From assembly GCA_017435185.1 (NCBI GenBank), contig JAFSFN010000076.1, forward strand, positions 1-5,783: a stretch of 5,783 bases of DNA. Reading direction: 5' to 3'. The first letter of the stretch is position 1; every line of letters begins with the position of its first letter. Both the position numbers and the translations under genes were made by a program. The DNA is from Clostridia bacterium (GTDB taxonomy: Bacteria; Bacillota; Clostridia; Christensenellales; CAG-138). Below the pieces are notes generated by a model, which ran no database searches, was not told the origin of the DNA, and saw only the letters and a list, made by a program, of their open reading frames with translations. Shown here piece by piece: positions 1 to 5,783 of this stretch.

Positions 1-1169
1 ACTGTTCCGCCCTCTGCAAGTTTCGTGCCCTTTGACGGCACTTGGAATATTACCTCGCCCTTGGGCGAGTCTGCGTTGGGTTCATACTGAGGCGACAGCA
101 CATAGCCGTTTGATTCAGCAAGCTGCATTGCTTCATCCAACGTTTTGCCCACAAACAACGGCACAGTAAACTGCGGCCTTGATGTACTGCTTCCAAGCAG
201 GCTCGTAGTCACAAACAGAAGCATTATAAGAAGGCCCAAAACCAAAAGCACGACAAAAGCTATCGTTCCCACTTTCAGCTTGGCAAATGCATTCTTTTTC
301 TCTGTTTCGGTTTCCTGAGCTGTCTTTTTTCTGGCAAATTTTCCGTGGGGCTCACGCAGTGAGCGCTGGAGATCCGCCTTCATTGCAGATGCACTTTCAT
401 ATCTGTCCTCAGGTCGCTTTGAAGCTGCTTTTACGATTATATCGCTGAGTGACGAAGGTATTTTTGAATTTACACGAACAGGAGGCGTTATGTCTTCCTG
501 CAAGTGCTTCAATGCAATGGCCACGGTATTATCGCCCGAAAACGGCACAGTGCCCGTGAGCATTTCATAGAGCATTATGCCGCATGAGTAGATATCACTC
601 TCGGCTGTAACTTCCTCACCTCTCGCCTGCTCGGGCGAAAGAAAATGTACTGAGCCTATCATGTTTGAACCGGCAAATGTGCGTGTGGTTGACGCTGTAT
701 CACGCGCAATTCCGAAATCCGTCAGTTTCACTTTACCCCTCGGGGTTATTATGACATTCTGAGGCTTGACATCTCTGTGGATTATGCCGCGCTCATGTGC
801 ATGTGACAATGCATCAAGCACCTGGCAGGCAATATTTATCGTTTGCTTTGGTGAAAGTGTTTTTTCTTCCGTTATTATCTCTTTTAATGTCCTGCCTTCA
901 ACATATTCAAGCACCAAAAAGTGCATATCATCATCAACGCCGACATCATACGAACTCACAATATTAGGATGTGAAAGCGACAGCACTGCCTGCGCTTCAC
1001 GCTCAAATCTGCGTACAAATTCAAGGTCATCCTTATTTTCTTCTTTTAGTACTTTTATTGCGACTATCCTGCCTGCAATTATGTCTTTTGCTTTATAAAC
1101 ATGCGCCATACCGCCGCTTCCTATGAGTTCCATAACACGGTATCTGTTTGCAATTATTCTGTCTGTCAT
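1..1169 (-). CDS. prkC: PASTA-domain Ser/Thr protein kinase (PrkC/PknB/Stk1 type), 3' end beyond window
   Basis: This is a membrane-anchored eukaryotic-type Ser/Thr kinase; the family binds muropeptide/cell-wall fragments outside and phosphorylates cytoplasmic targets in growth, wall synthesis and spore germination. 389 codons are visible and the frame stays open to the left edge. The kinase domain spans about residues 10-270: glycine loop GSGGMAHVY (17-25), ATP-anchoring K39, helix-C E58, catalytic loop HRDVKPQN (131-138, D133), DFG (151-153), a Ser/Thr-rich activation segment (T158, S160, T161, T162, T164) and SPEQARG (178-184). A charged Lys/Arg-rich juxtamembrane linker (about 272-299) precedes one hydrophobic segment (about 302-326). 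The first extracellular PASTA domain begins near 334 (VPLFVGKTLDEA) and is cut off around residue 390, so the number of PASTA repeats is unknown. The start codon overlaps the phosphatase stop as ATGA and has a strong GAGGAGG site 7 nt upstream. Family assignment is very secure; the gene name is by family resemblance. Confidence 0.96.
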   Translation of the reverse strand, partial: MTDRIIANRYRVMELIGSGGMAHVYKAKDIIAGRIVAIKVLKEENKDDLEFVRRFEREAQAVLSLSHPNIVSSYDVGVDDDMHFLVLEYVEGRTLKEIITEEKTLSPKQTINIACQVLDALSHAHERGIIHRDVKPQNVIITPRGKVKLTDFGIARDTASTTRTFAGSNMIGSVHFLSPEQARGEEVTAESDIYSCGIMLYEMLTGTVPFSGDNTVAIALKHLQEDITPPVRVNSKIPSSLSDIIVKAASKRPEDRYESASAMKADLQRSLREPHGKFARKKTAQETETEKKNAFAKLKVGTIAFVVLLVLGLLIMLLFVTTSLLGSSTSRPQFTVPLFVGKTLDEAMQLAESNGYVLSPQYEPNADSPKGEVIFQVPSKGTKLAEGGT

Positions 1170-1894
1170 GACCGTGCCTCCTCATTTTTAACAAGTATAA
1201 CGCTTATATTATCGGTGGACCCTGCCTGCAGCGCATTCTCCACGAGCAAAGAAGCCGCTCTGTTCAAGTCCGCTTCCTCACGCACTGTGCGTTCTATAAC
1301 ATCATCGTCCAGTGTGCCGCAAAGTCCGTCAGTACACAGAACAAGTATATCTCCCTTTTCCCATGTTTCGTTGAATATATCAACACGCTCCGTCTCCGAA
1401 GTACCCAGCGCGCGAGTTATGAGATTGCGCTTGGGGTGTGTCTTTGCCTGTTCCTGTGTGATATATCCTGCTGCGACCAGCTCGCCCACATAAGAATGAT
1501 CGACCGAGATCTGTTTCATTCCGCCTGATGCATATATGTGATACAATCTGCTGTCACCGACATTTGCCGCAACATATCTCGACCTGAACAGAAGCGCAAG
1601 CACCATGGTCGTGCCCATGCCCCTGAACTTATGTTCTTTTGACGCAAGCTCGTATATTGCCGTATTAGCCTTGCATACAGCCTTTTCAACAAGGCTGTTG
1701 GGTGTGCCCGCTCCGCCTCGTTTTAATTCCGCAGCAACTGTTTTTACGGCAAGCGCGCTTGCAACATTGCCCGCACTGTGTCCGCCCATACCGTCCGCAA
1801 CTATAACAAGCGACATTTCGCTCTTAGTCGGCACGAATACGGAGTCCTCATTTTGTGCTCTTATTCCTTTTTCGCTTTTGTAGGCGTATATCAT
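1166..1894 (-). CDS. stp: PP2C-family Ser/Thr protein phosphatase (Stp1/PrpC type)
   Basis: This is a soluble metal-dependent (Mn2+/Mg2+) phosphatase that removes phosphate from Ser/Thr residues; in Firmicutes it reverses the action of the PASTA kinase, here encoded directly downstream. At 242 residues it has the usual length for bacterial single-domain PP2C enzymes. The family motifs appear in order: R12..NED (15-17), DGMGGH (34-39, metal ligand D34), GMGTT (92-96), NVGDSR (111-116), the flap-type segment with ITRALG (159-164), CTDGL (187-191, metal ligand D189) and STDN (226-229, metal ligand D228). No membrane segment or signal peptide is seen. The start at 1894 has GGAG (1905-1908) 10 nt upstream, a little far but acceptable, and the gene begins 31 nt after the rlmN stop. 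Its stop codon overlaps the kinase start by 4 nt, so the two opposing enzymes are probably made together. Orthologues are called stp, prpC or spp in different species. Confidence 0.96.
   Translation of the reverse strand: MIYAYKSEKGIRAQNEDSVFVPTKSEMSLVIVADGMGGHSAGNVASALAVKTVAAELKRGGAGTPNSLVEKAVCKANTAIYELASKEHKFRGMGTTMVLALLFRSRYVAANVGDSRLYHIYASGGMKQISVDHSYVGELVAAGYITQEQAKTHPKRNLITRALGTSETERVDIFNETWEKGDILVLCTDGLCGTLDDDVIERTVREEADLNRAASLLVENALQAGSTDNISVILVKNEEARS
1177..1183 (-). promoter_or_regulatory. Ribosome binding site of the PASTA kinase
   Basis: GAGGAGG on the minus strand lies 7 nt before the kinase ATG and inside the last codons of the phosphatase gene. It fixes the kinase start at 1169 and would allow efficient translation even though the two genes overlap. 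Confidence 0.85.
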
Positions 1895-1925
1895 ATAAAC
1901 GCATCTCCAAGCAGATTATCTGTGT

Positions 1926-2969
1926 TTATTTTTGCTTTTCTTCCAAAACTCTTCGTCTTAACTGGCCGCATGCGCCCTCTATATCAGAGCCCATCTCTCG
2001 TCTTATTGTAGCGGACAAGCCGTTATCCGTCAAACGTTTCAAAAACAGTTCCGCTTCTTTTCGACTCACACCGTTTAAGTTTCTCTCTTTAACATCATTA
2101 AGAGGTATAAGGTTCACATGGCAATTTATACCGCGAAGCCTTTTTGAAAGCATATCGGCGCAAGTCATATCCGAATTCATGTCTTTTATAAGCGCATATT
2201 CAAATATCACACGGCGCTTTGTCACTTCGGCATATCGTCTTGCCGCTTCAAGCAGTTGTAAAACATTATACCGCTTGTTTATCGGCATTATTTTGTTGCG
2301 TATCTCATCATTAGGAGCATGAAGTGATACCGACAGTGTCACATGAGGTGCTTCATCTGTGAATTTATTAAGTTTATCCACTAAGCCGCAAGTCGATATA
2401 GATATGTTTCTCACGCTTATATTCATACCGTCGCTATGCGATACAAGGCGCAGGAACTTAACTACATTATCATAATTGTCAAGCGGTTCACCACTGCCCA
2501 TAAGCACGATATTTGTGACCGTTCTGACTTTGTCGGCATCATGCGGAACATCTTTTTCCGCCGCCGCTATGAACGAAAGCATTTCCCCTGCACTAAGGTC
2601 CCTTACGCATCCATTCAGAGTTGATGCACAAAAAAGACAGCCCATTCTGCATCCTACCTGCGTACTTATACACATCGTGTTGCCGTAATGATAACTCATG
2701 AGCACGCCTTCGACTATATTGCCGTCCTCAAGCTCAAAGAGGTATTTTATCGTTGAGTCCTTCTTGGATATACGCTTGTCGTATATTTTCGCAGACCCAA
2801 GCGGCAATTTTGAAAGTTCTTCACGCAAAGACAACGGTAAATTTGACATTTCAGCAGGTGTTTTACCCTTTGCCAACCATTGAAATACCTGCTTTGCTCG
2901 ATATAGCGGCTGATTTAAGTTTTTAAGAACAGCCGACAGTTCGGCTATATCCATCGACATTAAGTCCAT
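1926..2969 (-). CDS. rlmN: Dual-specificity rRNA/tRNA adenine-C2 methyltransferase RlmN (radical SAM)
   Basis: The family methylates C2 of A2503 in 23S rRNA, at the peptidyl-transferase/exit-tunnel region, and of A37 in some tRNAs, using two S-adenosylmethionines and a [4Fe-4S] cluster. The 347-residue length is typical. The N-terminal part (about 1-90) carries the usual PLYRAKQVFQWL segment. The radical SAM cluster motif is C107, C111, C114 within GCRMGCLFC. C100 aligns with the methyl-transfer-assisting Cys (E. coli C118) and C334, in the GACGQL segment near the C-terminus, with the methyl-carrying Cys (E. coli C355). GSGEPLDNYDNV (158-169) and SVSLHAPND (213-221) are SAM-binding/core signatures. 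Its start overlaps the end of rsmB by 10 nt. Three in-frame Met codons occur at residues 1, 4 and 6; the first is preferred because GAGG lies 8 nt before it. RlmN is preferred over its resistance paralogue Cfr on the housekeeping context and overall fit. C121 just after the cluster motif is unusual (see findings). Confidence 0.96.
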   Translation of the reverse strand: MDLMSMDIAELSAVLKNLNQPLYRAKQVFQWLAKGKTPAEMSNLPLSLREELSKLPLGSAKIYDKRISKKDSTIKYLFELEDGNIVEGVLMSYHYGNTMCISTQVGCRMGCLFCASTLNGCVRDLSAGEMLSFIAAAEKDVPHDADKVRTVTNIVLMGSGEPLDNYDNVVKFLRLVSHSDGMNISVRNISISTCGLVDKLNKFTDEAPHVTLSVSLHAPNDEIRNKIMPINKRYNVLQLLEAARRYAEVTKRRVIFEYALIKDMNSDMTCADMLSKRLRGINCHVNLIPLNDVKERNLNGVSRKEAELFLKRLTDNGLSATIRREMGSDIEGACGQLRRRVLEEKQK

Positions 2970-4255
2970 TTTTGAAACCTCGCAATAAAGAAGCCTTCCA
3001 TATTGTCTATATGCGGAAAAAGTTGTATCCGTCCATCTTTAACTCGCTTGCGCAAATTATCCGGGATTAAATCTTTGAGCGTATCGTCCGCCAAAAAATC
3101 AGGATGCTCTTTTAAGAATTTAGCTGCGTTTTCTTCATTCTCTTTTTTCGACACCGTACAGGTCGAATACACGAGTGTGCCGCCACGCTTAACATATTTT
3201 GCACAGTTTGACAGAATTTCGTATTGCAGTCTTGCAAGCTCCTCTATCGCTTCCATGCTTTTAGTATATTTTATATCTGCCTTTCCTGTTACTCCAAGAC
3301 CCGAACAGGGTGCATCCACAAGAACTGCGTCAAACTTCTCCACAAACTCCTCACAAAGTTTTGAAGCATCTTTCTGTAAGACAGATGCGTTTTTTACATT
3401 AAGTCGCTCCAGCGTCTTTTTCGTGAGTTCTGCACGATGTTCATGCAGTTCAGTTGCGACCACTTCGCCTTTTTGCTCCATCATCTCGCTGATATACGCA
3501 GTTTTGCCGCCGGGAGCGGCGCACGCATCAAGCACACACATACCTGCTTTTGCATTCAAAGCATGGCACACAAGCATTGAACTGAGACTTTGGACGGTAA
3601 TATTTCCGTTTTGAAACAGCTCGTTGCGAAGCACATCAAAGCCATCATCAACATATCTTGCATTGTCAAAAAGCGAAGGTTTGAACAGAGACGGCAGTCC
3701 CTCACCGTCAAAAGGCTTGACCAGGCGAAAAACAGTACCTTTATGCTTGCACGAAAGCATCGCTTCCGTAAATTCTTCCCCGTATTCATCGGCATACATA
3801 TCCACCAAATATCTCGGGAAACTGTATTGTATGCTTATCCTTTCTCTTGATTCTTTCGGCATTTCAAGCGGGGACTCTTTTTTTGCCGCAACAGCACGCA
3901 TTACTGCATTGACATAGCCGGAAAGTGCAGCCTTGCCTATTTCTTTTGTGAGCTTAACGCTCTCATTGACAGCCGCACGTTCCGGAACGGCCATGAACAA
4001 AAGCTGGCACACGCCAAGGCGCAGCACGCCTCTGATTTTTTTATCGAGCTTTGATTTTATGCTGCTGTCTATGACCTTATCTATGTATATAAGATTATCA
4101 AGTGTATTGTAAAAGAGCGCAGTTACCCATTTTGCTTCATCCTGCAAAAGGCCGCTCGTTGCCTCTTTTACGGCAAGATTTGCATATGCGCCGTTATCGG
4201 TGGTATTCATAAGCGCAGACAACGCTCTGCGCCTCAAACTTATTTGGTTGCTCAT
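2960..4255 (-). CDS. rsmB: 16S rRNA (cytosine-967-C5)-methyltransferase RsmB/Sun
   Basis: The family makes m5C at position 967 of 16S rRNA using S-adenosylmethionine. At 431 residues it has the normal two-part structure: a NusB-like RNA-binding domain (about 5-125, with the segments GVLRLGVCQLLFM and VNAVMR) and a C-terminal Rossmann-fold methyltransferase domain (about 215-431). Visible motifs are the SAM-binding VLDACAAPGGKT (241-252), DAPCSG (314-319) with C317, the Cys that in this family releases product, STC (364-366) with C366, the nucleophile, and the C-terminal LFPHIDNMEGFF (412-423). The segment just before the SAM site reads VQSLSS (221-226), where the family usually has VQD. The start codon overlaps the fmt stop as ATGA, with AAGGTG (4261-4266) close upstream, and the stop lies inside rlmN. 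Both overlaps support co-translation. The assignment is secure; the exact target base is inferred from the family. Confidence 0.95.
   Translation of the reverse strand: MSNQISLRRRALSALMNTTDNGAYANLAVKEATSGLLQDEAKWVTALFYNTLDNLIYIDKVIDSSIKSKLDKKIRGVLRLGVCQLLFMAVPERAAVNESVKLTKEIGKAALSGYVNAVMRAVAAKKESPLEMPKESRERISIQYSFPRYLVDMYADEYGEEFTEAMLSCKHKGTVFRLVKPFDGEGLPSLFKPSLFDNARYVDDGFDVLRNELFQNGNITVQSLSSMLVCHALNAKAGMCVLDACAAPGGKTAYISEMMEQKGEVVATELHEHRAELTKKTLERLNVKNASVLQKDASKLCEEFVEKFDAVLVDAPCSGLGVTGKADIKYTKSMEAIEELARLQYEILSNCAKYVKRGGTLVYSTCTVSKKENEENAAKFLKEHPDFLADDTLKDLIPDNLRKRVKDGRIQLFPHIDNMEGFFIARFQKWT
2978..2981 (-). promoter_or_regulatory. Ribosome binding site selecting the rlmN start
   Basis: GAGG on the minus strand lies 8 nt upstream of the ATG at 2969, inside the 3' end of rsmB. 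It favours this ATG over the in-frame ATGs at codons 4 (2960) and 6 (2954), which would sit too far from the site. Confidence 0.6.
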
Positions 4256-5181
4256 ACAAGCACCTTGCCGAGCATCTGCTTACCCATGAGCGCATTCTTT
4301 GCATTCATACGCTTACTTCCTGCAAACTGTATTTCAAGTATTTCGAGCAGTTTTCCGTCTCCTGCTTTAACAAAAAGACCTTTTTTTGCATCAGCAATGA
4401 CGCACTCGCCGTTTTTCGCATCGGCAGTCTCGTCTGTGAGGCGCGTTCTGAATATTTTAACTGTTTCACCGTCAAGCAACGCATATGCGCCGGGGTCGGG
4501 ATTTGTTCCGCGCACAAGGTCATGTATTTTTCTTGCATTAAACGAAAAATCTATCTTCCCCACTTCACGGTTAAGCATTGAGCACTTGGTTGCTTCGCTC
4601 TCATTTTGCTTTACACGCACGAGCGTTCCGTTTTCAAGCATGGCTATGGTATCACTGAGCACCTGCGCTCCGATATCTGCCAATCTGTCAAACAGTTCGC
4701 CGGCTGTTTCGTTTATGTCTATCTCGGTTTCTTGGCTGAGCAAAATATCGCCGCTGTCCAAACCAAGCTCGGTCATCATCGTGGTAACGCCCGTAACGCT
4801 TTCACCGTTTATTATTGCCCACTGAATGGGCGCCGCTCCCCTGTATTTGGGAAGAAGGCTTGCATGCACATTTATACAGCCATACTTGGGTATGTCAAGC
4901 ACTTCCTGAGAAAGAAGCTGTCCGTATGCCGCAGTTACCATTAAATCAGGCACAAATTCTTTAAGTGCACTCACACCCTCCTGATTTCGTATGCGTTCAA
5001 ACTGTAATACCGGCAATCCCAATTCCTGCGCACGCACTTTAACCGGCGGCGGCGTCAATACACGCTTTCTTCCTACCGGTTTGTCTGTCTGCGTTATTAC
5101 AAGCAGTTCATGCCCTGCTTCAAAGAGCATTTCAAGTGATTTGTTTGCAAAGTTGGGAGTTCCCAAAAAAGCTATTTTCAT
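4252..5181 (-). CDS. fmt: Methionyl-tRNA formyltransferase
   Basis: The enzyme transfers a formyl group from 10-formyltetrahydrofolate to Met-tRNAfMet, giving the initiator used in bacterial translation. The 309-residue length matches the family. The N-terminal formyltransferase domain (about 1-200) opens with MKIAFLGTP and contains TQTDKPVGRK (30-39). Its active-site region includes N104, H106, the SLLPKYRGAAPIQWAI signature (108-123) and D142 in LGLDSGDILL, which correspond to E. coli N106, H108 and D144. The C-terminal OB-like tRNA-binding domain (about 207-309) contains RGTNPDPGAYA. Translation starts 2 nt after the def stop, with AGGGA overlapping the last def codons as ribosome binding site. 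The def-fmt pair joins formylation with later deformylation and is conserved across many bacteria. Confidence 0.98.
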   Translation of the reverse strand: MKIAFLGTPNFANKSLEMLFEAGHELLVITQTDKPVGRKRVLTPPPVKVRAQELGLPVLQFERIRNQEGVSALKEFVPDLMVTAAYGQLLSQEVLDIPKYGCINVHASLLPKYRGAAPIQWAIINGESVTGVTTMMTELGLDSGDILLSQETEIDINETAGELFDRLADIGAQVLSDTIAMLENGTLVRVKQNESEATKCSMLNREVGKIDFSFNARKIHDLVRGTNPDPGAYALLDGETVKIFRTRLTDETADAKNGECVIADAKKGLFVKAGDGKLLEILEIQFAGSKRMNAKNALMGKQMLGKVLV

Positions 5182-5183
5182 TT

Positions 5184-5645
5184 TTAATCCCTGTAATCCT
5201 TAGGCGTTTCCTGTACAAGACGCAAATACACCTCACCGTTGAGGTGGTCGTTCTCATGCATAATGGCTCTTGCGAAAAGTTCTTCGCCTTCATATTCCAT
5301 GAGCTCACCCTTGCGGTTATATGCACGAACACGAACATAATTTGGGCGTACAACATAGCCGCGCTTGCCGGGGAATGAAAGACAGCCTTCCATCTCGCCC
5401 TGTTCTCCGCTTGTTTCCATTATCTGCGGATTTATAAATTCCATAAGTCCGTCGCCAATGTCTATTATAAACACACGTTTGAGTATGCCCACCTGCGGAG
5501 CAGCAAGGCCCACTCCGTCAGCCTCATAAAGAGTATCACGCATATCGTCAAGCAGTTCAAACAGCTTTTCATCAAACTTCTCTACTTCTCTGCATTTTTT
5601 ATAAAGACACGGTGCATCTTCCGTCATTATAGTTCTCTTTGCCAT
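5184..5645 (-). CDS. def: Peptide deformylase
   Basis: This metalloenzyme (usually Fe2+) removes the N-formyl group from nascent proteins as they leave the ribosome. At 153 residues it is of normal, compact length for the type 1/3-like bacterial form. The three diagnostic motifs are intact: GVGLAAPQVG (44-53, with Q51), EGCLS (86-90, metal ligand C88) and HENDH (130-134, metal ligands H130 and H134, catalytic E131). The motif 3 surroundings are AIMHENDHLNG rather than the common QHE-hydrophobic-DHLDG form, but all catalytic residues remain. The ATG at 5645 has GGAGGT 8 nt upstream and is the first gene after the predicted promoter, so def is likely the first gene of this operon. The stop lies 2 nt before fmt. 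An alternative ATG at the ribosome site is in another frame and is not used. Confidence 0.97.
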   Translation of the reverse strand: MAKRTIMTEDAPCLYKKCREVEKFDEKLFELLDDMRDTLYEADGVGLAAPQVGILKRVFIIDIGDGLMEFINPQIMETSGEQGEMEGCLSFPGKRGYVVRPNYVRVRAYNRKGELMEYEGEELFARAIMHENDHLNGEVYLRLVQETPKDYRD

Positions 5646-5653
5646 TTTTCATT

Positions 5654-5659
5654 ACCTCC
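5654..5659 (-). promoter_or_regulatory. Strong ribosome binding site of def
   Basis: GGAGGT on the minus strand, a near-perfect Shine-Dalgarno match, lies 8 nt before the def ATG at 5645 and fixes that start. Confidence 0.9.
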
Positions 5660-5671
5660 GATTAAATGTTT

Positions 5672-5700
5672 ATTATAAGCCAATATTGCTTTTTTAACAA
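5672..5700 (-). promoter_or_regulatory. Predicted sigma-A-type promoter of the def-fmt operon
   Basis: On the minus strand TTGTTA (5695-5700; 4 of 6 matches to TTGACA) is followed by exactly 17 nt and then a perfect TATAAT (5672-5677). Transcription would start near 5665, giving a short leader of about 20 nt that holds the GGAGGT site. It sits between the upstream terminator and def, the expected place for an operon promoter. The region is AT-rich, so a chance match is possible, but the spacing and perfect -10 make it convincing. No operator or riboswitch is seen. Confidence 0.75.
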
Positions 5701-5730
5701 GTTTGGTTTTCAAAAGTCCAAATGCAGAGC

Positions 5731-5775
5731 GCACAAAAAAGATGTGACCCTTTTGGGGTCACACCTTTACTGTGC
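5731..5775 (-). terminator. Predicted intrinsic terminator of the upstream transcription unit
   Basis: An uninterrupted 8-bp stem (TGTGACCC at 5743-5750 with GGGTCACA at 5756-5763, 5-nt loop) is followed on the minus strand by TC and six Ts (complement of 5735-5740), the layout of a rho-independent terminator. The palindrome extends outward with mismatches: AAAG/CTTT pairs (5738-5741 with 5765-5768) and GCACA/TGTGC (5731-5735 with 5771-5775). No T-run follows it on the plus strand, so it is oriented to stop minus-strand transcripts coming from beyond 5783. The upstream gene's coding end is not identifiable in the few bases left. Confidence 0.8.
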
Positions 5776-5783
5776 TTAATATG

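Noticed and set aside
766..1493. Two plus-strand open frames (766-1098 and 1101-1493) that look adjacent, as if a small operon
   Set aside because: The first is antisense to the kinase domain and the second lies opposite the kinase start and the phosphatase. Both translations are Ser/Thr-rich shadows, and the adjacency is coincidental.
1895..1925. Possible promoter or terminator in the 31-nt gap between rlmN and the phosphatase
   Set aside because: The gap is too short for a full promoter plus leader, and no stem with T-run is visible. It holds only a GGAG ribosome site.
1926..2969. Cfr-type antibiotic resistance methyltransferase instead of RlmN
   Set aside because: The housekeeping operon position between rsmB and the phosphatase, the 347-residue length and the RlmN-like N-terminal segment and signatures all favour RlmN. 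No mobile element or resistance context is present.
3003..3614. A 203-codon plus-strand open frame opposite rsmB
   Set aside because: It lies wholly antisense to rsmB, whose motifs are unmistakable. The translation is Ser/Phe-rich and low in recognisable structure, as expected from the complement of a coding frame, and no family motif is seen.
4244..4825. A 193-codon plus-strand open frame opposite fmt
   Set aside because: It is antisense to a clear fmt gene. The product is Ser/Pro/Phe-rich with no recognisable domain, and it is a codon-bias shadow.
5743..5763. Hairpin as a plus-strand terminator or regulator operator
   Set aside because: No T-run follows on the plus strand and no plus-strand gene precedes it, while the minus strand has a six-T run directly after the stem. 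A minus-strand terminator is the simpler reading.

Overview
The window suggests a Clostridia-like member of the Firmicutes (Bacillota), probably low to moderate in GC. The evidence is the gene order def, fmt, rsmB, rlmN, PP2C phosphatase, PASTA-type Ser/Thr kinase. This is a well-known housekeeping neighbourhood of Gram-positive bacteria. Strong purine-rich Shine-Dalgarno sites and family-typical protein motifs agree with it. I cannot name a species from sequence alone.

Layout: every real gene is on the minus strand, so transcription runs from right to left. At the far right (5731-5775) an imperfect palindrome followed by a T-run on the minus strand looks like the intrinsic terminator of an upstream transcription unit that lies outside the window. 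A sigma-A-type promoter follows (-35 at 5695-5700, -10 at 5672-5677). Then come def (peptide deformylase, 5184-5645), fmt (Met-tRNA formyltransferase, 4252-5181), rsmB (16S rRNA m5C methyltransferase, 2960-4255), rlmN (23S rRNA/tRNA m2A methyltransferase, 1926-2969), a PP2C phosphatase (stp/prpC type, 1166-1894) and a membrane PASTA kinase (prkC type, from 1169 to beyond the left edge). The kinase is cut by the window edge within its first PASTA domain.

The genes are tightly packed. The junctions are +2 nt (def/fmt), a 4-nt ATGA overlap (fmt/rsmB), a 10-nt overlap (rsmB/rlmN), a 31-nt gap (rlmN/phosphatase) and a 4-nt ATGA overlap (phosphatase/kinase). This points to one operon with translational coupling. 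Functionally it joins formylation and deformylation of initiator methionine, two rRNA modification enzymes that act on the ribosome, and an opposed kinase/phosphatase pair that senses the cell wall and regulates growth and translation.

No gene-free stretch exceeds 300 bases; the only sizeable gap is the 138-base leader at 5646-5783. I found no RNA gene, CRISPR array, mobile element or sign of recent transfer, and no previously undescribed system. All reading frames are intact, with catalytic residues present. The findings listed are modest: transcription-unit boundaries, coupling, and a few residue-level departures from family consensus.
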